Of a stretch of 64,000 nt of DNA, positions 8,835 through 17,616 are shown one piece after another. Source of the DNA: Atopobium minutum (GTDB lineage Bacteria; Actinomycetota; Coriobacteriia; Coriobacteriales; Atopobiaceae); assembly GCA_900105895.1 (NCBI GenBank), contig FNSH01000001.1, forward strand, positions 1,251,501-1,315,500, written 5' to 3'. The position numbers and the translations under genes are program-made. The notes under the pieces are model-generated. The model was not told the origin of the DNA. It did not search any database and worked only from the letters and a program-made list of their open reading frames with translations. The number at the start of each line of letters is the position of its first letter. Positions within the stretch are counted from its first letter, which is position 1.

Positions 8835-9704
8835 ATGTCTGTTGCATTTTCATTTGTTCCCGCCTTCCAATCTCTTTTGGATATTTTGAGCTTTGCCTTT
8901 ATGCAGCGCGCCCTTATTACGGGTATAGCAACAGCCTTGGTATGTGGTGTGATTAGCTGTTTTGTTATCCATGTAGGTTGGTCGCTCATGGGCGACGCAA
9001 TTTCCCATGCAGTGTTACCAGGAGTTGTTATTTCTTACATATTGCAACTTCCGTATGCGGTAGGCGCCGTAGTGGCAGCACTTATTGCTGTGGCGCTTAT
9101 CGGTTTGGTGCGACAAAGTAATGTAATTAGCTCTGATACCTCTATGGGTATTGTCTTTACCACGCTCTTCTCGCTTGGAACAGTGCTTATTTCTAAAGTT
9201 CCGAGCCAAACAAGCCTGTCACACATTTTGTTTGGCAATTTATTGGGCGTAACGCCTTCGGATATGTGGCAGGTGTTGGTGCTGGGCACCGTGGTTTTGC
9301 TTGTGGTTATTATCCTGCGTCGAGACTTTGCGCTGTTTACTTTTGATCCCATGCATGCTCAGGCGCTGGGCAAGTCTCCTCGAATACTGAGCTGCATGCT
9401 GTTGGTAGCCTTAGCCATTACCGTGGTGGTATCTTTGCAGGCTGTGGGTATTATTCTTTCTGTTGCTATGCTGGTTACGCCGGGAGCTACTGCACGTATG
9501 CTTACCGATAATTTCTGGAAGATGCTGTGGTTGTCTCCTGCCATTGCGGCGCTTGCAACAGTGCTAGGAATTTGTGCAAGCTACGTCTTGGATGCCTCAT
9601 CTGGTGGTATGATCGGCGTGGTGCTGGGCCTCATGTTTGCCTTGGCGGCAGTCTTTGGTTCTCGCGGTGTGCGAGTACACAGACAAATAGAGCAGCAAAA
9701 ATAG
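8835..9704 (+). CDS. Metal ABC transporter permease
   Basis: A 289-residue ABC-3 family permease with about eight hydrophobic helices and the family block GDAISHAVLPGVVISY near residue 50, plus a conserved segment SVAMLVTPGATARML. ATG follows directly after the TAG of the ATPase gene, indicating translational coupling. It completes the manganese/zinc-type importer and is followed by a strong terminator. Metal specificity cannot be read from the permease. Confidence 0.9.
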   Translation: MSVAFSFVPAFQSLLDILSFAFMQRALITGIATALVCGVISCFVIHVGWSLMGDAISHAVLPGVVISYILQLPYAVGAVVAALIAVALIGLVRQSNVISSDTSMGIVFTTLFSLGTVLISKVPSQTSLSHILFGNLLGVTPSDMWQVLVLGTVVLLVVIILRRDFALFTFDPMHAQALGKSPRILSCMLLVALAITVVVSLQAVGIILSVAMLVTPGATARMLTDNFWKMLWLSPAIAALATVLGICASYVLDASSGGMIGVVLGLMFALAAVFGSRGVRVHRQIEQQK

Positions 9705-9726
9705 TAGTCAAAACAATGACGATAAA

Positions 9727-9767
9727 AACCGGGTGTTGGAATTGCTTCCAACACCCGGTTGCTTTTT
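9727..9767. terminator. Strong rho-independent terminator
   Basis: A perfect 15-bp stem (AACCGGGTGTTGGAA) with a TTGC loop is followed by GCTTTTT. Upstream A-run on the other strand allows it to work for the convergent dps gene as well. Confidence 0.85.
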
Positions 9768-9839
9768 GGATTGGGTCAGCCATTTTTGTAAGGATTACAT
9801 GGCTCGAGAAAAGGTTATAGGCTCAGGGTGCCTATGGTC

Positions 9840-10271
9840 TTACTTTTGGGACTGACCAATCATCCAAATAAGCTTGGAGAGAGCAGCATTCTGCTCGTCC
9901 ATTGCAGCAGAAATCAGGAAGTTATCCTCGGCGTCTGCGTCCTTCTTGATCTGGATAGCCAGCTCGCGCAGGGACTCAAAGTCACGCTTAGCAGCATCAA
10001 AGACATCCTCAGGGGACTTGAACTCATCAGCGTGCTCTTCAAGCGTGGCGGAAGCAGCAAACTTCTTAAGAGAACCAAAGGGCTTGCCACCGTTTTGCAA
10101 GATAAGTTCTGCAATCTCATCGATCTGATCGAAAGCCTGATCATACAGGGTCTCGAGCGTTGCATGAGCATTAAAGAATGAAGGACCCTTTACATACCAG
10201 TGAGCATTCTGCAGCTTGTGTGCCTCGAGAACATAGTTGGATAATAGTACATTGAGCTTGTCGTTAAGCAT
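9840..10271 (-). CDS. dps: Dps-family ferritin-like DNA-protection protein
   Basis: A 143-residue helical protein with the Dps ferroxidase signature: AHWYVKGPSFFNAH followed by a helix with YDQAFDQIDEIAE, giving the His and Asp/Glu ligands. It oxidises ferrous iron with peroxide, stores the iron and protects DNA. Starting at ATG 10271 gives AAGGAGG seven bases upstream; an earlier in-frame start would extend into the fur-like gene and is unlikely. It lies 26 bases downstream of the PerR-like regulator and is probably co-transcribed with it from the palindromic operator at 10755-10769, fitting peroxide induction. Confidence 0.9.
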   Translation of the reverse strand: MLNDKLNVLLSNYVLEAHKLQNAHWYVKGPSFFNAHATLETLYDQAFDQIDEIAELILQNGGKPFGSLKKFAASATLEEHADEFKSPEDVFDAAKRDFESLRELAIQIKKDADAEDNFLISAAMDEQNAALSKLIWMIGQSQK

Positions 10272-10297
10272 GTTTTCCTCCTTGGAAATAGTTAGGG

Positions 10298-10738
10298 TTA
10301 CTGATTTGAGGATTCGTTCAAACAAGATGATGCATGAGAAGCGCTTTTATCTGCTGCGGATGTCTTAGCTAGGCACTCTGAGCACAGCCCGGTAAAGTAC
10401 AGCGAAAAGCCCTGTACCTGTCCGACCTTTGCTGCTTTGACAGCGCAGGCTAGCTGTTTGCGCTCGGGTGCTTCTAGATCAAAAACCTTTCCGCAGCTGG
10501 TGCATCTAAAATGAGAATGTTGGGTGGTCAGGCAATCAAATCTAGAAACCGTATCACCCGTGTCCACCTGTATTAATTCGCCCATTTCCACCAGTTGCAT
10601 CAAATTGCGATACACCGTACCCAAACTAATGTTGGGAAACTCCTTGCGCACAGCCACATAAACCTGGTCTGCAGTAGGGTGGTCATGGCGATCCCTCATG
10701 TAGGTGCGAATTGCCTCTCTTTGCTTACTCGTTCTCAT
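10298..10738 (-). CDS. Fur-family regulator, PerR-like
   Basis: A 146-residue Fur-family protein: N-terminal winged helix (HPTADQVYVAVRKEFP, then SLGTVYRNLMQLVEMGEL), followed by the metal domain with HSHFRCTSCGKVFDL and a second CSEC pair, the structural zinc site of PerR/Fur. It lacks the very long His-rich segments of Fur proper. The downstream dps gene makes PerR, the peroxide-sensing branch, the best guess; Fur or Mur cannot be excluded. A perfect palindrome just upstream suggests autoregulation. The last 20 residues are Ser/Ala-rich and unconserved. Confidence 0.85.
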   Translation of the reverse strand: MRTSKQREAIRTYMRDRHDHPTADQVYVAVRKEFPNISLGTVYRNLMQLVEMGELIQVDTGDTVSRFDCLTTQHSHFRCTSCGKVFDLEAPERKQLACAVKAAKVGQVQGFSLYFTGLCSECLAKTSAADKSASHASSCLNESSNQ

Positions 10739-10754
10739 CGTATCCTCTAATCAA

Positions 10755-10769
10755 TAACGATAATCGTTA
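10755..10769. promoter_or_regulatory. PerR/Fur-type operator palindrome
   Basis: TAACGAT-A-ATCGTTA is a perfect 7-1-7 inverted repeat, centred about 24 bases upstream of the PerR-like start codon. It resembles the 7-1-7 architecture of Per/Fur boxes and should bind the adjacent Fur-family protein. Confidence 0.65.
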
Positions 10770-10912
10770 CTGGTTATTATATTGCCAAAGCGAAAAAGTA
10801 TATACACACAAATTAAAAAAATTTAAAAATTTTTTGGTTACCCATTCTGTAAAGTTACAAACTAGTGCTTTACGAGGGGATATGCCGAGTTCTTATCGGA
10901 TGGCTAAAGCGT

Positions 10913-12049
10913 TTATGCACACATTTTGGCAATAAGAGTAATAAGAAGTGGCACAAACCAAAGCAGGGTAAGGCTCCAAAGTATGGTAAGCGTTTTAATA
11001 AAGGACTGCTTCCACGTAACGATAAAGGCAACAAATTCGCGAACCATAGCGTTGATATAAAAGTACAAACGCGTTCTTGAACCACGTCCATCGCAACTAA
11101 GTCCCATGTTTTTGGCCAAGAGCAATGCCCGGTACACATGGTAATTGTCAGAGACTACAAGGACGTTTTGAGAAGAAGGGTCGGCAGGTGCTGTGGCTTG
11201 TTCGCTTGTGGCATTGCTGTTTGTGCGGCCATCATCGATAAGCCCAAACGAATAAACAAGGTTTTCTCGCGTGTTTTTTGAGTTACGTTCTTGTGTGATC
11301 GCCTGCGCAGGAACACCTTTTTGTAGCGCATATTCAAACATGGCCTGTGCTTCGGGGACAAGCTCGTCGGGGCCTTGTCCGCCGGACATAATAAGGGTGC
11401 TGCCTGGGTTTTTATACCATGCCGCGATACCTGCGTCCACTCGTTTTGCCAACAGTGGTGTAACACTGCGTCCGTTGGTAAGCCCTGCTCCCAAGACGAT
11501 GATATGAGAATAGTGTTTGCGCACGCAGGGGATGAGATTGAGCCAACTTGCTACTACATACAGAACCAGTAACAAAGATATAAGAGCAAGGGTGACAGAA
11601 ATAAGTGAGTAGATAAGCGAGATCGTCCAAGACAAAAGACTTTCGCTTGGATTTTTGCTCGGTGTTATAAGGGGCCAGACCAAAAGATATGCCATAGCAC
11701 AAATGCCTGCACCAATAGAAAGAAGGTTGCGTGCTCGCAGTCCTTCTTTACGAATCAGGTGGATACCCGTTGTAAATGCCGTGATAGTAATAATGAGAGG
11801 CGATAAACCCAGCAATACTGCTACCAGAGCGACAAAGATAATCCCAAGAGTTGCTATGACTGAGGTTTCGGGGATTTGCAGCATAATGCCTACGAATAAA
11901 ATCCCCATGCTTATCAAGCAAGCAAAGAATTTAATAGAAAGCCACAGAGTTCTGCGCTCCTTGCGCCACTGAAGCACAAAGAGTGTCGTAGTGACTAAAA
12001 GCGGAAGTGCCGCAAGCAGACTAATAGCTAGATGATTGCTCAGGTCCAC
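10913..12049 (-). CDS. YdcF/DUF218 membrane protein (SanA/ElyC family)
   Basis: A 378-residue protein with about five transmembrane helices in residues 1-170, then a DUF218 domain (HIIVLGAGLTNG, RVDAGIAAWYKNPGSTLIMSGGQGPDE, ENLVYS, VSDNYHVYRALLLA), and a final hydrophobic helix. Domains of this family (SanA, ElyC, YdcF) act in envelope and peptidoglycan maintenance or bind nucleotide cofactors; the exact reaction is unsettled. The start is GTG at 12049, with AAAGG nearby. It is monocistronic on this strand between the flavoprotein gene and the PerR-like gene. Confidence 0.85.
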   Translation of the reverse strand: MDLSNHLAISLLAALPLLVTTTLFVLQWRKERRTLWLSIKFFACLISMGILFVGIMLQIPETSVIATLGIIFVALVAVLLGLSPLIITITAFTTGIHLIRKEGLRARNLLSIGAGICAMAYLLVWPLITPSKNPSESLLSWTISLIYSLISVTLALISLLLVLYVVASWLNLIPCVRKHYSHIIVLGAGLTNGRSVTPLLAKRVDAGIAAWYKNPGSTLIMSGGQGPDELVPEAQAMFEYALQKGVPAQAITQERNSKNTRENLVYSFGLIDDGRTNSNATSEQATAPADPSSQNVLVVSDNYHVYRALLLAKNMGLSCDGRGSRTRLYFYINAMVREFVAFIVTWKQSFIKTLTILWSLTLLWFVPLLITLIAKMCA

Positions 12050-12125
12050 AGATAAGCCTTTCGTGTTGGTATAGTTTTAATTTTAATGCAGGCTTTCTCT
12101 GTATTAGACTTTCTCTTTTGTAAGA

Positions 12126-13328
12126 TTAACGCTTGGATAGGGCTGTTGCCACGGCATAGGCACAAGACCAAGCAGCAGTAAAGTTAAAGCCACCCGTAAT
12201 GCCATCTATATCCAATACCTCGCCCGCATAGAACAAGCCAGGGGTTTCTTTTGATTCAAGCGTAACGTTGTTTATACTGCTCAGAGGTATTCCGCCGCAG
12301 GTGACAAATTCCTCTTTATAGGCCACACGGCTCGAGATCTGGCAGGGGTATGTGCTGAGCACCTGCAGTATATGAGCACTATCTTTTTTGGAAAGTTCAC
12401 CACAGCGCTTTTTTGTGAGGTCCAAGCCCGGGTGTCTGCTCTTACTGCTGGCACTAGAATCCGTGCCTTCCTGCGCGCACTTCAACAAATAACCCCAGAG
12501 CTTTGTTGACAAGCCAAAAGGATGAACGTTGCCTATCTGCTTATGTGCATGGCTCGCAAACACCTCTTTGAGCTGGGCGCGTACAAGCTCCGTGTTTTTC
12601 TCGCCCACCCAATTGATCTGTAGCGGTGAGCGATACCTGCAGTCTGCTAAATAACGTGCTGCATAGCTCGATAGGGTAAGTGCGGCCGGCCCGCTCAATC
12701 CCTTGTGGGTAATAAGCAGTGCTCCTGTTGCGGCAAAGCTTGTTTTTGGAATGCTTAAGCGCGCGGATGGGACAGTGGTACCAGCAAGTTCATGCAGCGC
12801 CGCATCTTCTAGGGCAAAGGTAAACAGACTGGGAACGCAGCCGTCTTTGTGGGGTGTACCGCCGCTGGTTACTGCAACAAAATCAAACGATCCACCATTT
12901 TGGCGCAACAATGTTTTGGGATGAGCAATGCGCTTGCCTAAAACAAGCACCACACCCAACCGTTGTGCGGTTTGTACAAAACAGTCGATAAGGGCTTGGC
13001 TCGTTTGAGCTTTTGGGAACACGCGCTGATCTGGCTGCACCATGAGCGGCACACCATGAGCTTCAAACCAGGCATAGGCATCTTGTGGTCCAAATTGCTT
13101 GAAGAGTTTTTTGAGAAGGCCAGCGCCGCGAGGGTAGACCTGTTTAAGATCGGTCACCTGCGCAAAGGTATTGGTACAGTTGCAGCGTCCGCCACCTGAG
13201 GCTTTCAGTTTAGAGAGCACGTTGTTGTGCTGTTCAAAGATGATGACATCAAGTTCAGGACACATTTCTTTTGCATTGATCGCCAAGAAAAAGCCTGCTG
13301 CACCTCCGCCAATAATTGCTAGTTTCAA
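12126..13328 (-). CDS. BaiN/HI0933-family flavoprotein oxidoreductase
   Basis: A 400-residue NAD(P)/FAD-dependent oxidoreductase. The N-terminal Rossmann motif GGGAAGFFLA binds FAD, GGGRCNCTN is the family hallmark, and the C terminus has VTCGGIPLSSIN and FYAGEVLDIDGITGGFNF. Family members include BaiN, reported to reduce bile-acid intermediates, and many uncharacterised flavoproteins. The start is an uncommon TTG at 13328 supported by AAGGGAG five bases upstream; no ATG is near. It is about 75 bases from the DUF218 gene. The substrate here is unknown. Confidence 0.9.
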   Translation of the reverse strand: MKLAIIGGGAAGFFLAINAKEMCPELDVIIFEQHNNVLSKLKASGGGRCNCTNTFAQVTDLKQVYPRGAGLLKKLFKQFGPQDAYAWFEAHGVPLMVQPDQRVFPKAQTSQALIDCFVQTAQRLGVVLVLGKRIAHPKTLLRQNGGSFDFVAVTSGGTPHKDGCVPSLFTFALEDAALHELAGTTVPSARLSIPKTSFAATGALLITHKGLSGPAALTLSSYAARYLADCRYRSPLQINWVGEKNTELVRAQLKEVFASHAHKQIGNVHPFGLSTKLWGYLLKCAQEGTDSSASSKSRHPGLDLTKKRCGELSKKDSAHILQVLSTYPCQISSRVAYKEEFVTCGGIPLSSINNVTLESKETPGLFYAGEVLDIDGITGGFNFTAAWSCAYAVATALSKR

Positions 13329-13601
13329 ACTGTCTCCCTTGGGTCTTAGCTTTGCTTGCTATGAAACCTCAATGTGAGAGTTCTGGCAAGCTGTTAAGGT
13401 GCGTCACTATCTATCTTCCAAACACGTATGCCAAGTGTCCAGTAAAGAGGACAGCTGCTCAGTGCTTTTGGGATTGTTACTTTTATAAAGGGCTTATCGG
13501 CAGAATGGTGGTGTACATACAGCGTATTTGACATTGGATATATCAGGTTTCTCAGTGATAATAAGATGCAAAGAATCGTGCATTCAATGATTGGAGCGTA
13601 C

Positions 13602-14477
13602 ATGGACGCAAAGCTTGAAGGCATCATGAGTACCTATGCTACGGTTACTCAGAAAGACGAAGCGTTCTTTTTTGAGTTTGGTGACCGTGTAAGGAATACG
13701 AGTCATTCTTCGAGCGGGTCTTCATATGCAAAAGCCCTTATCGAGGCGCTTCTTTCTGAAGACGAGGGTGAAGATGCCTTTGCACAGCTTATTGATTCAA
13801 ATGCGTCGGATCTTGCCATGGAGTGTGAGCTTGATCATGAGCTTCGCCGCTTTATTATCACAGGGCTGCAGCTTGGTATTACCCATAAGAACAGTATCTG
13901 TGCCCTTACGTTTGGAGTCTTGTATTACAACGGCCAGATTGTTTCTCAAAACTACAGCGCTGCACGTGACCTGTATGAGCTCGCTGCTGCTTTGGGAAGC
14001 ACCCAGGCTGCCATTAACTTAGGTTCTATCTATGAGGATGGTCATACTGCAGAGCCAGACTATGCAAGAGCATATCTGTGGTATTCCTTTGCTGTGGGTG
14101 TATCCGATGCACCAGAAGCGCTGTACAAGATGGGCGATCTTTATGCTCATCAGTATATTCCTGGTGCAACTATTCAGATGGCCTTTAGTATGTGGATAGC
14201 TAGTTTGGAGGAAGCATCCGAGAAAAACTATGTAGACGATAAGGCTCAAGCTGCCCTGAGGATTGCTCCGTATTATGTGGATCCAGACAAGGCTAAGCAG
14301 GTTGGTGTAGAGGTTGACTTGATGTGGGCACTTCATTTGTATCATGAGGCAGAAATTGGCTTGCGCGTTTCCATTGAACATGGACAAACGCAGTGTAAGA
14401 AGCGTTTACAAGAAGCGCTTGATGGGCAAAAGCGGGTTCGTCGTCTGCTGGATGGTCCTGATTTTTTGTCAGAATAG
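13602..14477 (+). CDS. Sel1-repeat (SLR) protein
   Basis: The product has a weakly conserved N-terminal 100 residues, then Sel1-like repeats: LTFGVLYYNGQIVSQNYSA, AAINLGSIYEDG, DYARAYLWYSFAVG and ALYKMGDLY. Such helical solenoids act as protein-interaction scaffolds, without known activity. There is no signal peptide, so it is probably cytoplasmic. I chose ATG 13602 because TTGGAG lies six bases upstream; an upstream ATG at 13566 lacks one. It stands alone, and no partner is evident from the neighbours. Confidence 0.75.
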   Translation: MDAKLEGIMSTYATVTQKDEAFFFEFGDRVRNTSHSSSGSSYAKALIEALLSEDEGEDAFAQLIDSNASDLAMECELDHELRRFIITGLQLGITHKNSICALTFGVLYYNGQIVSQNYSAARDLYELAAALGSTQAAINLGSIYEDGHTAEPDYARAYLWYSFAVGVSDAPEALYKMGDLYAHQYIPGATIQMAFSMWIASLEEASEKNYVDDKAQAALRIAPYYVDPDKAKQVGVEVDLMWALHLYHEAEIGLRVSIEHGQTQCKKRLQEALDGQKRVRRLLDGPDFLSE

Positions 14478-14610
14478 ATTATAAAAGCCCAGCTTAACAC
14501 CGATTGCAACCACAAGTTAACAAAATTCCAAGTCAGCTTGGTAGTGTGCAACTATCCAAATTCGTATGGTCTTTGTATCCGGTACAATAGCTTCGGACAA
14601 AGGAGAACGT

Positions 14611-15654
14611 ATGATTTTGGGCGAGAAAATAATGAGCTTGCGCAAGCGTATGGGCTGGTCTCAGGAAGAGCTTGCACATGAGTTGGGTGTATCGCGTCAG
14701 TCAGTAAGTAAATGGGAGTCTAGTGCCTCCATTCCTGATATCCAAAAAATAATAGCCCTTGGTTCGCTCTTTGGTGTTTCTACAGATTATTTGCTTCGAG
14801 ATGAACTGGATGAACCCGTAGCGGCCATAGCTGTTGACGCAGAGAAGCAAGATGCTGTTTTTGCACAGGCAGATGTTTCTTCTGCATCTTCTACTACAGA
14901 TGAAGCTTGCGATAAAGCAACTACCAGGCCCACTCATTTTGTAACGCTCGATGAAGCTCAGGCTTTTTTGGAAGCTACGCAACGGATGTCTGGACCGTTT
15001 GCGTTTGGTGTATTTTTGTGCGTTGCAAGCTCCGCGATACTTATGGCTCTACTGTCACTGGGCAACAAATATATAGATGCTACCCTTGCTCAAGCAATTG
15101 GTTTTACTGTATTGATAGGCATGGTTGCCGCAGGTGTCGCACTGTGTTTCTTCCAGAATCTTAAACTTTCTCGTTTTGATTACATTTCAAAAGAAGTGCT
15201 GTCCCTACAATATGGTGTGGAAGCCGTTGTACAAAGAAAACAAGAGGCAGCTCAAGAGGGGTACCGTATCCGTATGACGGCTGGCATACTATTGTGTATC
15301 GCCAGTGCAATACCCCTGTTTTTTGAGGAATACCTGTCTGGTTCTTGGAGCGACGGTCTGATAGTCTCAATAACGATTCTTATAGTTGCTATAGCCCTTT
15401 TTTGGATTATAAAAACGAATCTGGTGGCAGATAGCTTTAAAAAGTTGCTTCAAGAAGGTAACTATGCCCCCTGCAAGAAATCCGCAGAAAAAGGGCTTCC
15501 TAAGATTGCTACGCTGTATTGGAATGTTGTAATCGCGGGGTATCTACTTATCAGTTTTATCAGTTATGATTGGGGTCACAGCTGGATTATATGGCCTGTA
15601 GCTGCTATTTTATATCCCATCGTTCGTATTTTTGCTGAGTGGGTAATGCATTAA
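14611..15654 (+). CDS. XRE-family regulator with C-terminal membrane domain
   Basis: A 347-residue protein. Residues 1-65 form a Cro/CI helix-turn-helix (LRKRMGWSQEELAHELGVS, RQSVSKWESS, DYLLRDE). A linker of about 60 residues leads to a membrane part with five or six hydrophobic helices in two groups. The fused design suggests a membrane-tethered transcription regulator that senses an envelope signal. AAAGGAG precedes ATG 14611; an in-frame ATG at 14566 is weaker. A TACAAT -10-like box lies about 30 bases upstream. The target genes are not obvious. Confidence 0.85.
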   Translation: MILGEKIMSLRKRMGWSQEELAHELGVSRQSVSKWESSASIPDIQKIIALGSLFGVSTDYLLRDELDEPVAAIAVDAEKQDAVFAQADVSSASSTTDEACDKATTRPTHFVTLDEAQAFLEATQRMSGPFAFGVFLCVASSAILMALLSLGNKYIDATLAQAIGFTVLIGMVAAGVALCFFQNLKLSRFDYISKEVLSLQYGVEAVVQRKQEAAQEGYRIRMTAGILLCIASAIPLFFEEYLSGSWSDGLIVSITILIVAIALFWIIKTNLVADSFKKLLQEGNYAPCKKSAEKGLPKIATLYWNVVIAGYLLISFISYDWGHSWIIWPVAAILYPIVRIFAEWVMH

Positions 15655-15817
15655 ACACCATTTTAACTGCTTGCCCAAACCGTCCAAGCCCCCTCTCTTG
15701 TCTCATGTATTTGTAGTAAACAGGTAGATGAAAGCTTTCCAAATAACTCTTCAGATACAATTTGGTTTTTTTGCAGCTATGCAATAAAATCAATCTGGTC
15801 CTCTATAATTCCTGTAT

Positions 15818-15837
15818 ATATGAGCATGCGCTCATAT
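15818..15837. promoter_or_regulatory. Palindromic operator at the TetR promoter
   Basis: Perfect 8-bp arms ATATGAGC and GCTCATAT flank ATGC, starting 10 bases after a consensus TATAAT (15804-15809) and ending about 18 bases before the TetR-family ATG. Position over the transcription start strongly suggests an autorepression site. Confidence 0.7.
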
Positions 15838-15855
15838 TAAAAACAAGAGACCAAC

Positions 15856-16590
15856 ATGCGCAAGAGACCAAAGAGGGGGATTATTTTGTCACGCCAGCAT
15901 GTAGCCACTACGGCTTCAAAGACTCCACTTACTCATAAAGGCGTTACGTCGCGCGAGCATATTATTCAAACAGCGCTACGTGAGTTTTCTGCTAATGGGT
16001 ATGAGAAGTCTTCCATGCGCGCCATTGCTGTAAGCGCAGGACTAACTACCGGTGCTATCTATGGGTATTTCCCTGGTAAAAGAGATCTTTTTGACGCAAT
16101 TGTTACTCCCGTCGCCACCAGCTTATTGTCGCTGTATAAAACCTCATATCAGCAGTTCTTAGATCTTCCTAAAGAAGAACAAACACCCGATGCACTCTGC
16201 GATTTAGAATGGTCGTTCATCGAGCAGTTTGCTCAGATTATGTATGACAACCGTGATGCATTGCTTCTCTTGATGGAAAGTCCCGAGGGCACGGGCTGGC
16301 AAAACCTTGTTTCTGATCTTGCGGATATTGGTGATAGATCTGTCTTGGCTCATATGGGTGCTCAGCGTAGTGTTTCAAATGGTGCTGCCGCTCAAAGTAG
16401 CTCTCCTACCGAGAAAACCGAGGATGCTGGAGTATCGCCTACACTAGCTACGGTCTTTGCTATTTCATACTTCAATGCCTTGTTTACGGTATTTAGACTT
16501 GAGCCAGATTTCCAAAAGGCTCTTGTTTCTATGCGTGTACTGGTAAAATTCTTCCATGCTGGTTATGAAGCGATTACGCCAAAGGATTAG
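15856..16590 (+). CDS. TetR-family transcriptional regulator
   Basis: A 244-residue protein with a basic N-terminal extension, then a TetR helix-turn-helix near residues 32-78 (REHIIQTALREFSANGYEKSSM, AVSAGLTTGAIYGYFPGKRDLF). The C-terminal helical ligand domain is variable and contains a Ser/Ala-rich insert. A palindrome and TATAAT box immediately upstream imply autoregulation. The next gene, an ArsC/Spx-like protein, begins two bases after the stop, so the two form an operon. The inducing ligand is unknown. Confidence 0.85.
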   Translation: MRKRPKRGIILSRQHVATTASKTPLTHKGVTSREHIIQTALREFSANGYEKSSMRAIAVSAGLTTGAIYGYFPGKRDLFDAIVTPVATSLLSLYKTSYQQFLDLPKEEQTPDALCDLEWSFIEQFAQIMYDNRDALLLLMESPEGTGWQNLVSDLADIGDRSVLAHMGAQRSVSNGAAAQSSSPTEKTEDAGVSPTLATVFAISYFNALFTVFRLEPDFQKALVSMRVLVKFFHAGYEAITPKD

Positions 16591-16592
16591 GT

Positions 16593-16943
16593 ATGGTCTT
16601 TATTGAATATCCTAAGTGCACTACCTGCAAGCGTGCAAAGAAGTGGCTTGATGAGCATGAGCTTGTCTATGAGGATAGGCATATCAAGGAACAAAACCCT
16701 AGTGCCGCTGAGCTCAAAGCATGGCATACAAAAAGTGGTTTACCTCTTAAAAAGTTCTTTAATACCAGTGGCCTTCTTTACAAGTCCATGGGTCTTAAAG
16801 ACAAGCTCCCTACTATGTCTGAAGAGGAGCAGTATGAGTTGTTGTCCACCGATGGCATGTTGGTAAAAAGACCACTTATTATTGATGGTGATACTATATT
16901 AGTGGGCTTTAAAGAAAGCGAATGGGCCGAGAAGCTCCTCTAG
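16593..16943 (+). CDS. ArsC/Spx-family thioredoxin-fold protein
   Basis: A 116-residue protein of the ArsC/Spx/YffB family with the redox motif CTTC (Cys9-Cys12), a middle helix region (LKKFFNTSGLLYK, GLKDKLPTMSEEE) and the C-terminal MLVKRPLIID block. Members are either glutaredoxin-type reductases, arsenate-reductase-like proteins, or Spx-type RNA polymerase partners in oxidative stress. The preserved family residues do not decide which. No arsenic genes are nearby, so arsenate reduction is doubtful. It is translationally linked to the preceding TetR gene. Confidence 0.8.
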   Translation: MVFIEYPKCTTCKRAKKWLDEHELVYEDRHIKEQNPSAAELKAWHTKSGLPLKKFFNTSGLLYKSMGLKDKLPTMSEEEQYELLSTDGMLVKRPLIIDGDTILVGFKESEWAEKLL

Positions 16944-16976
16944 TTTTGTCAGCTTATGCCAAGCGATTGAGAAGGT

Positions 16977-17495
16977 ATGGACAACAAGAACGTGTCGTAT
17001 AACAACGCGCAGGATTATAAGAACACATCCTGCGCTCTTGACATAAGTCTGGATACTCTTATCGCGCAAGATAGGCGCGAAAATATGTTTGCCGATGAGG
17101 TGGATTTTCTCAGGGCTCGAGCCTTGCTCATTGCAAGAGCTCATCAATTGCAAAATCCAAATAGCACGCAGCTCCAAGAAATAGAAGAGCTTTTGCGCAA
17201 TCAGCAAAGTGTGCGCACCGATCAGACTCAGTCCTCTGCTTCTCATTGCCAAGAGTTCCCCGAACAGGTACAAAGGCCTTCTTGGATACCGTATGTCCTT
17301 AAGCCCCTGTTTTTATATGGGCTGTTGTGGCTTGTTCTTTTCGTTGGTGGAACCATCATCGTTACTATAGGGGATCTGGATTCCTTCTTTCTTGCAAATG
17401 TGCTCGCAGGTATGCTGGTGTTTGTGCCCGCTTATGTAGTGGCCTTACTCATTAGATATGTGGCTCTTAGGCAGAAGTACAACAAGTCAAAATAG
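16977..17495 (+). CDS. Two-helix membrane protein of unknown function
   Basis: A 172-residue protein with a soluble, charged N-terminal 100 residues (helical, with DEVDFLRARALLIARAHQL) and two C-terminal transmembrane helices (LFLYGLLWLVLFVGGTIIV and LANVLAGMLVFVPAYVVALL) ending in a basic tail. GAGAAGG precedes the ATG. I do not recognise a family. It follows the TetR-Spx pair by 33 bases on the same strand and could belong to the same transcript, and so to the same stress response. Confidence 0.65.
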   Translation: MDNKNVSYNNAQDYKNTSCALDISLDTLIAQDRRENMFADEVDFLRARALLIARAHQLQNPNSTQLQEIEELLRNQQSVRTDQTQSSASHCQEFPEQVQRPSWIPYVLKPLFLYGLLWLVLFVGGTIIVTIGDLDSFFLANVLAGMLVFVPAYVVALLIRYVALRQKYNKSK

Positions 17496-17537
17496 CTCAG
17501 CGATAGAGTCCTTAGCGTGCAAGAGTTGAGGGCCAAA

Positions 17538-17577
17538 AAGAAAAACCGGCAACCCCGAGTCGCGGAGATTGCCGGTA
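17538..17577 (-). terminator. Terminator of the zinc/histidine-triad operon
   Basis: ACCGGCAA and TTGCCGGT arms pair across a 16-base loop with inner CCG/CGG pairing. Read on the minus strand the hairpin is followed by TTTTTCTTTTT, so it terminates the histidine-triad operon. Confidence 0.65.
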
Positions 17578-17616
17578 AAACCGCTGTTGTTGTGCTTAAA
17601 AGCACACTCTTAAAGT

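Noticed and set aside
16593..16943. Arsenate reductase assignment
   Set aside because: The CTTC motif and family fold are shared by Spx and YffB proteins, and no arsR or arsenite pump is nearby.
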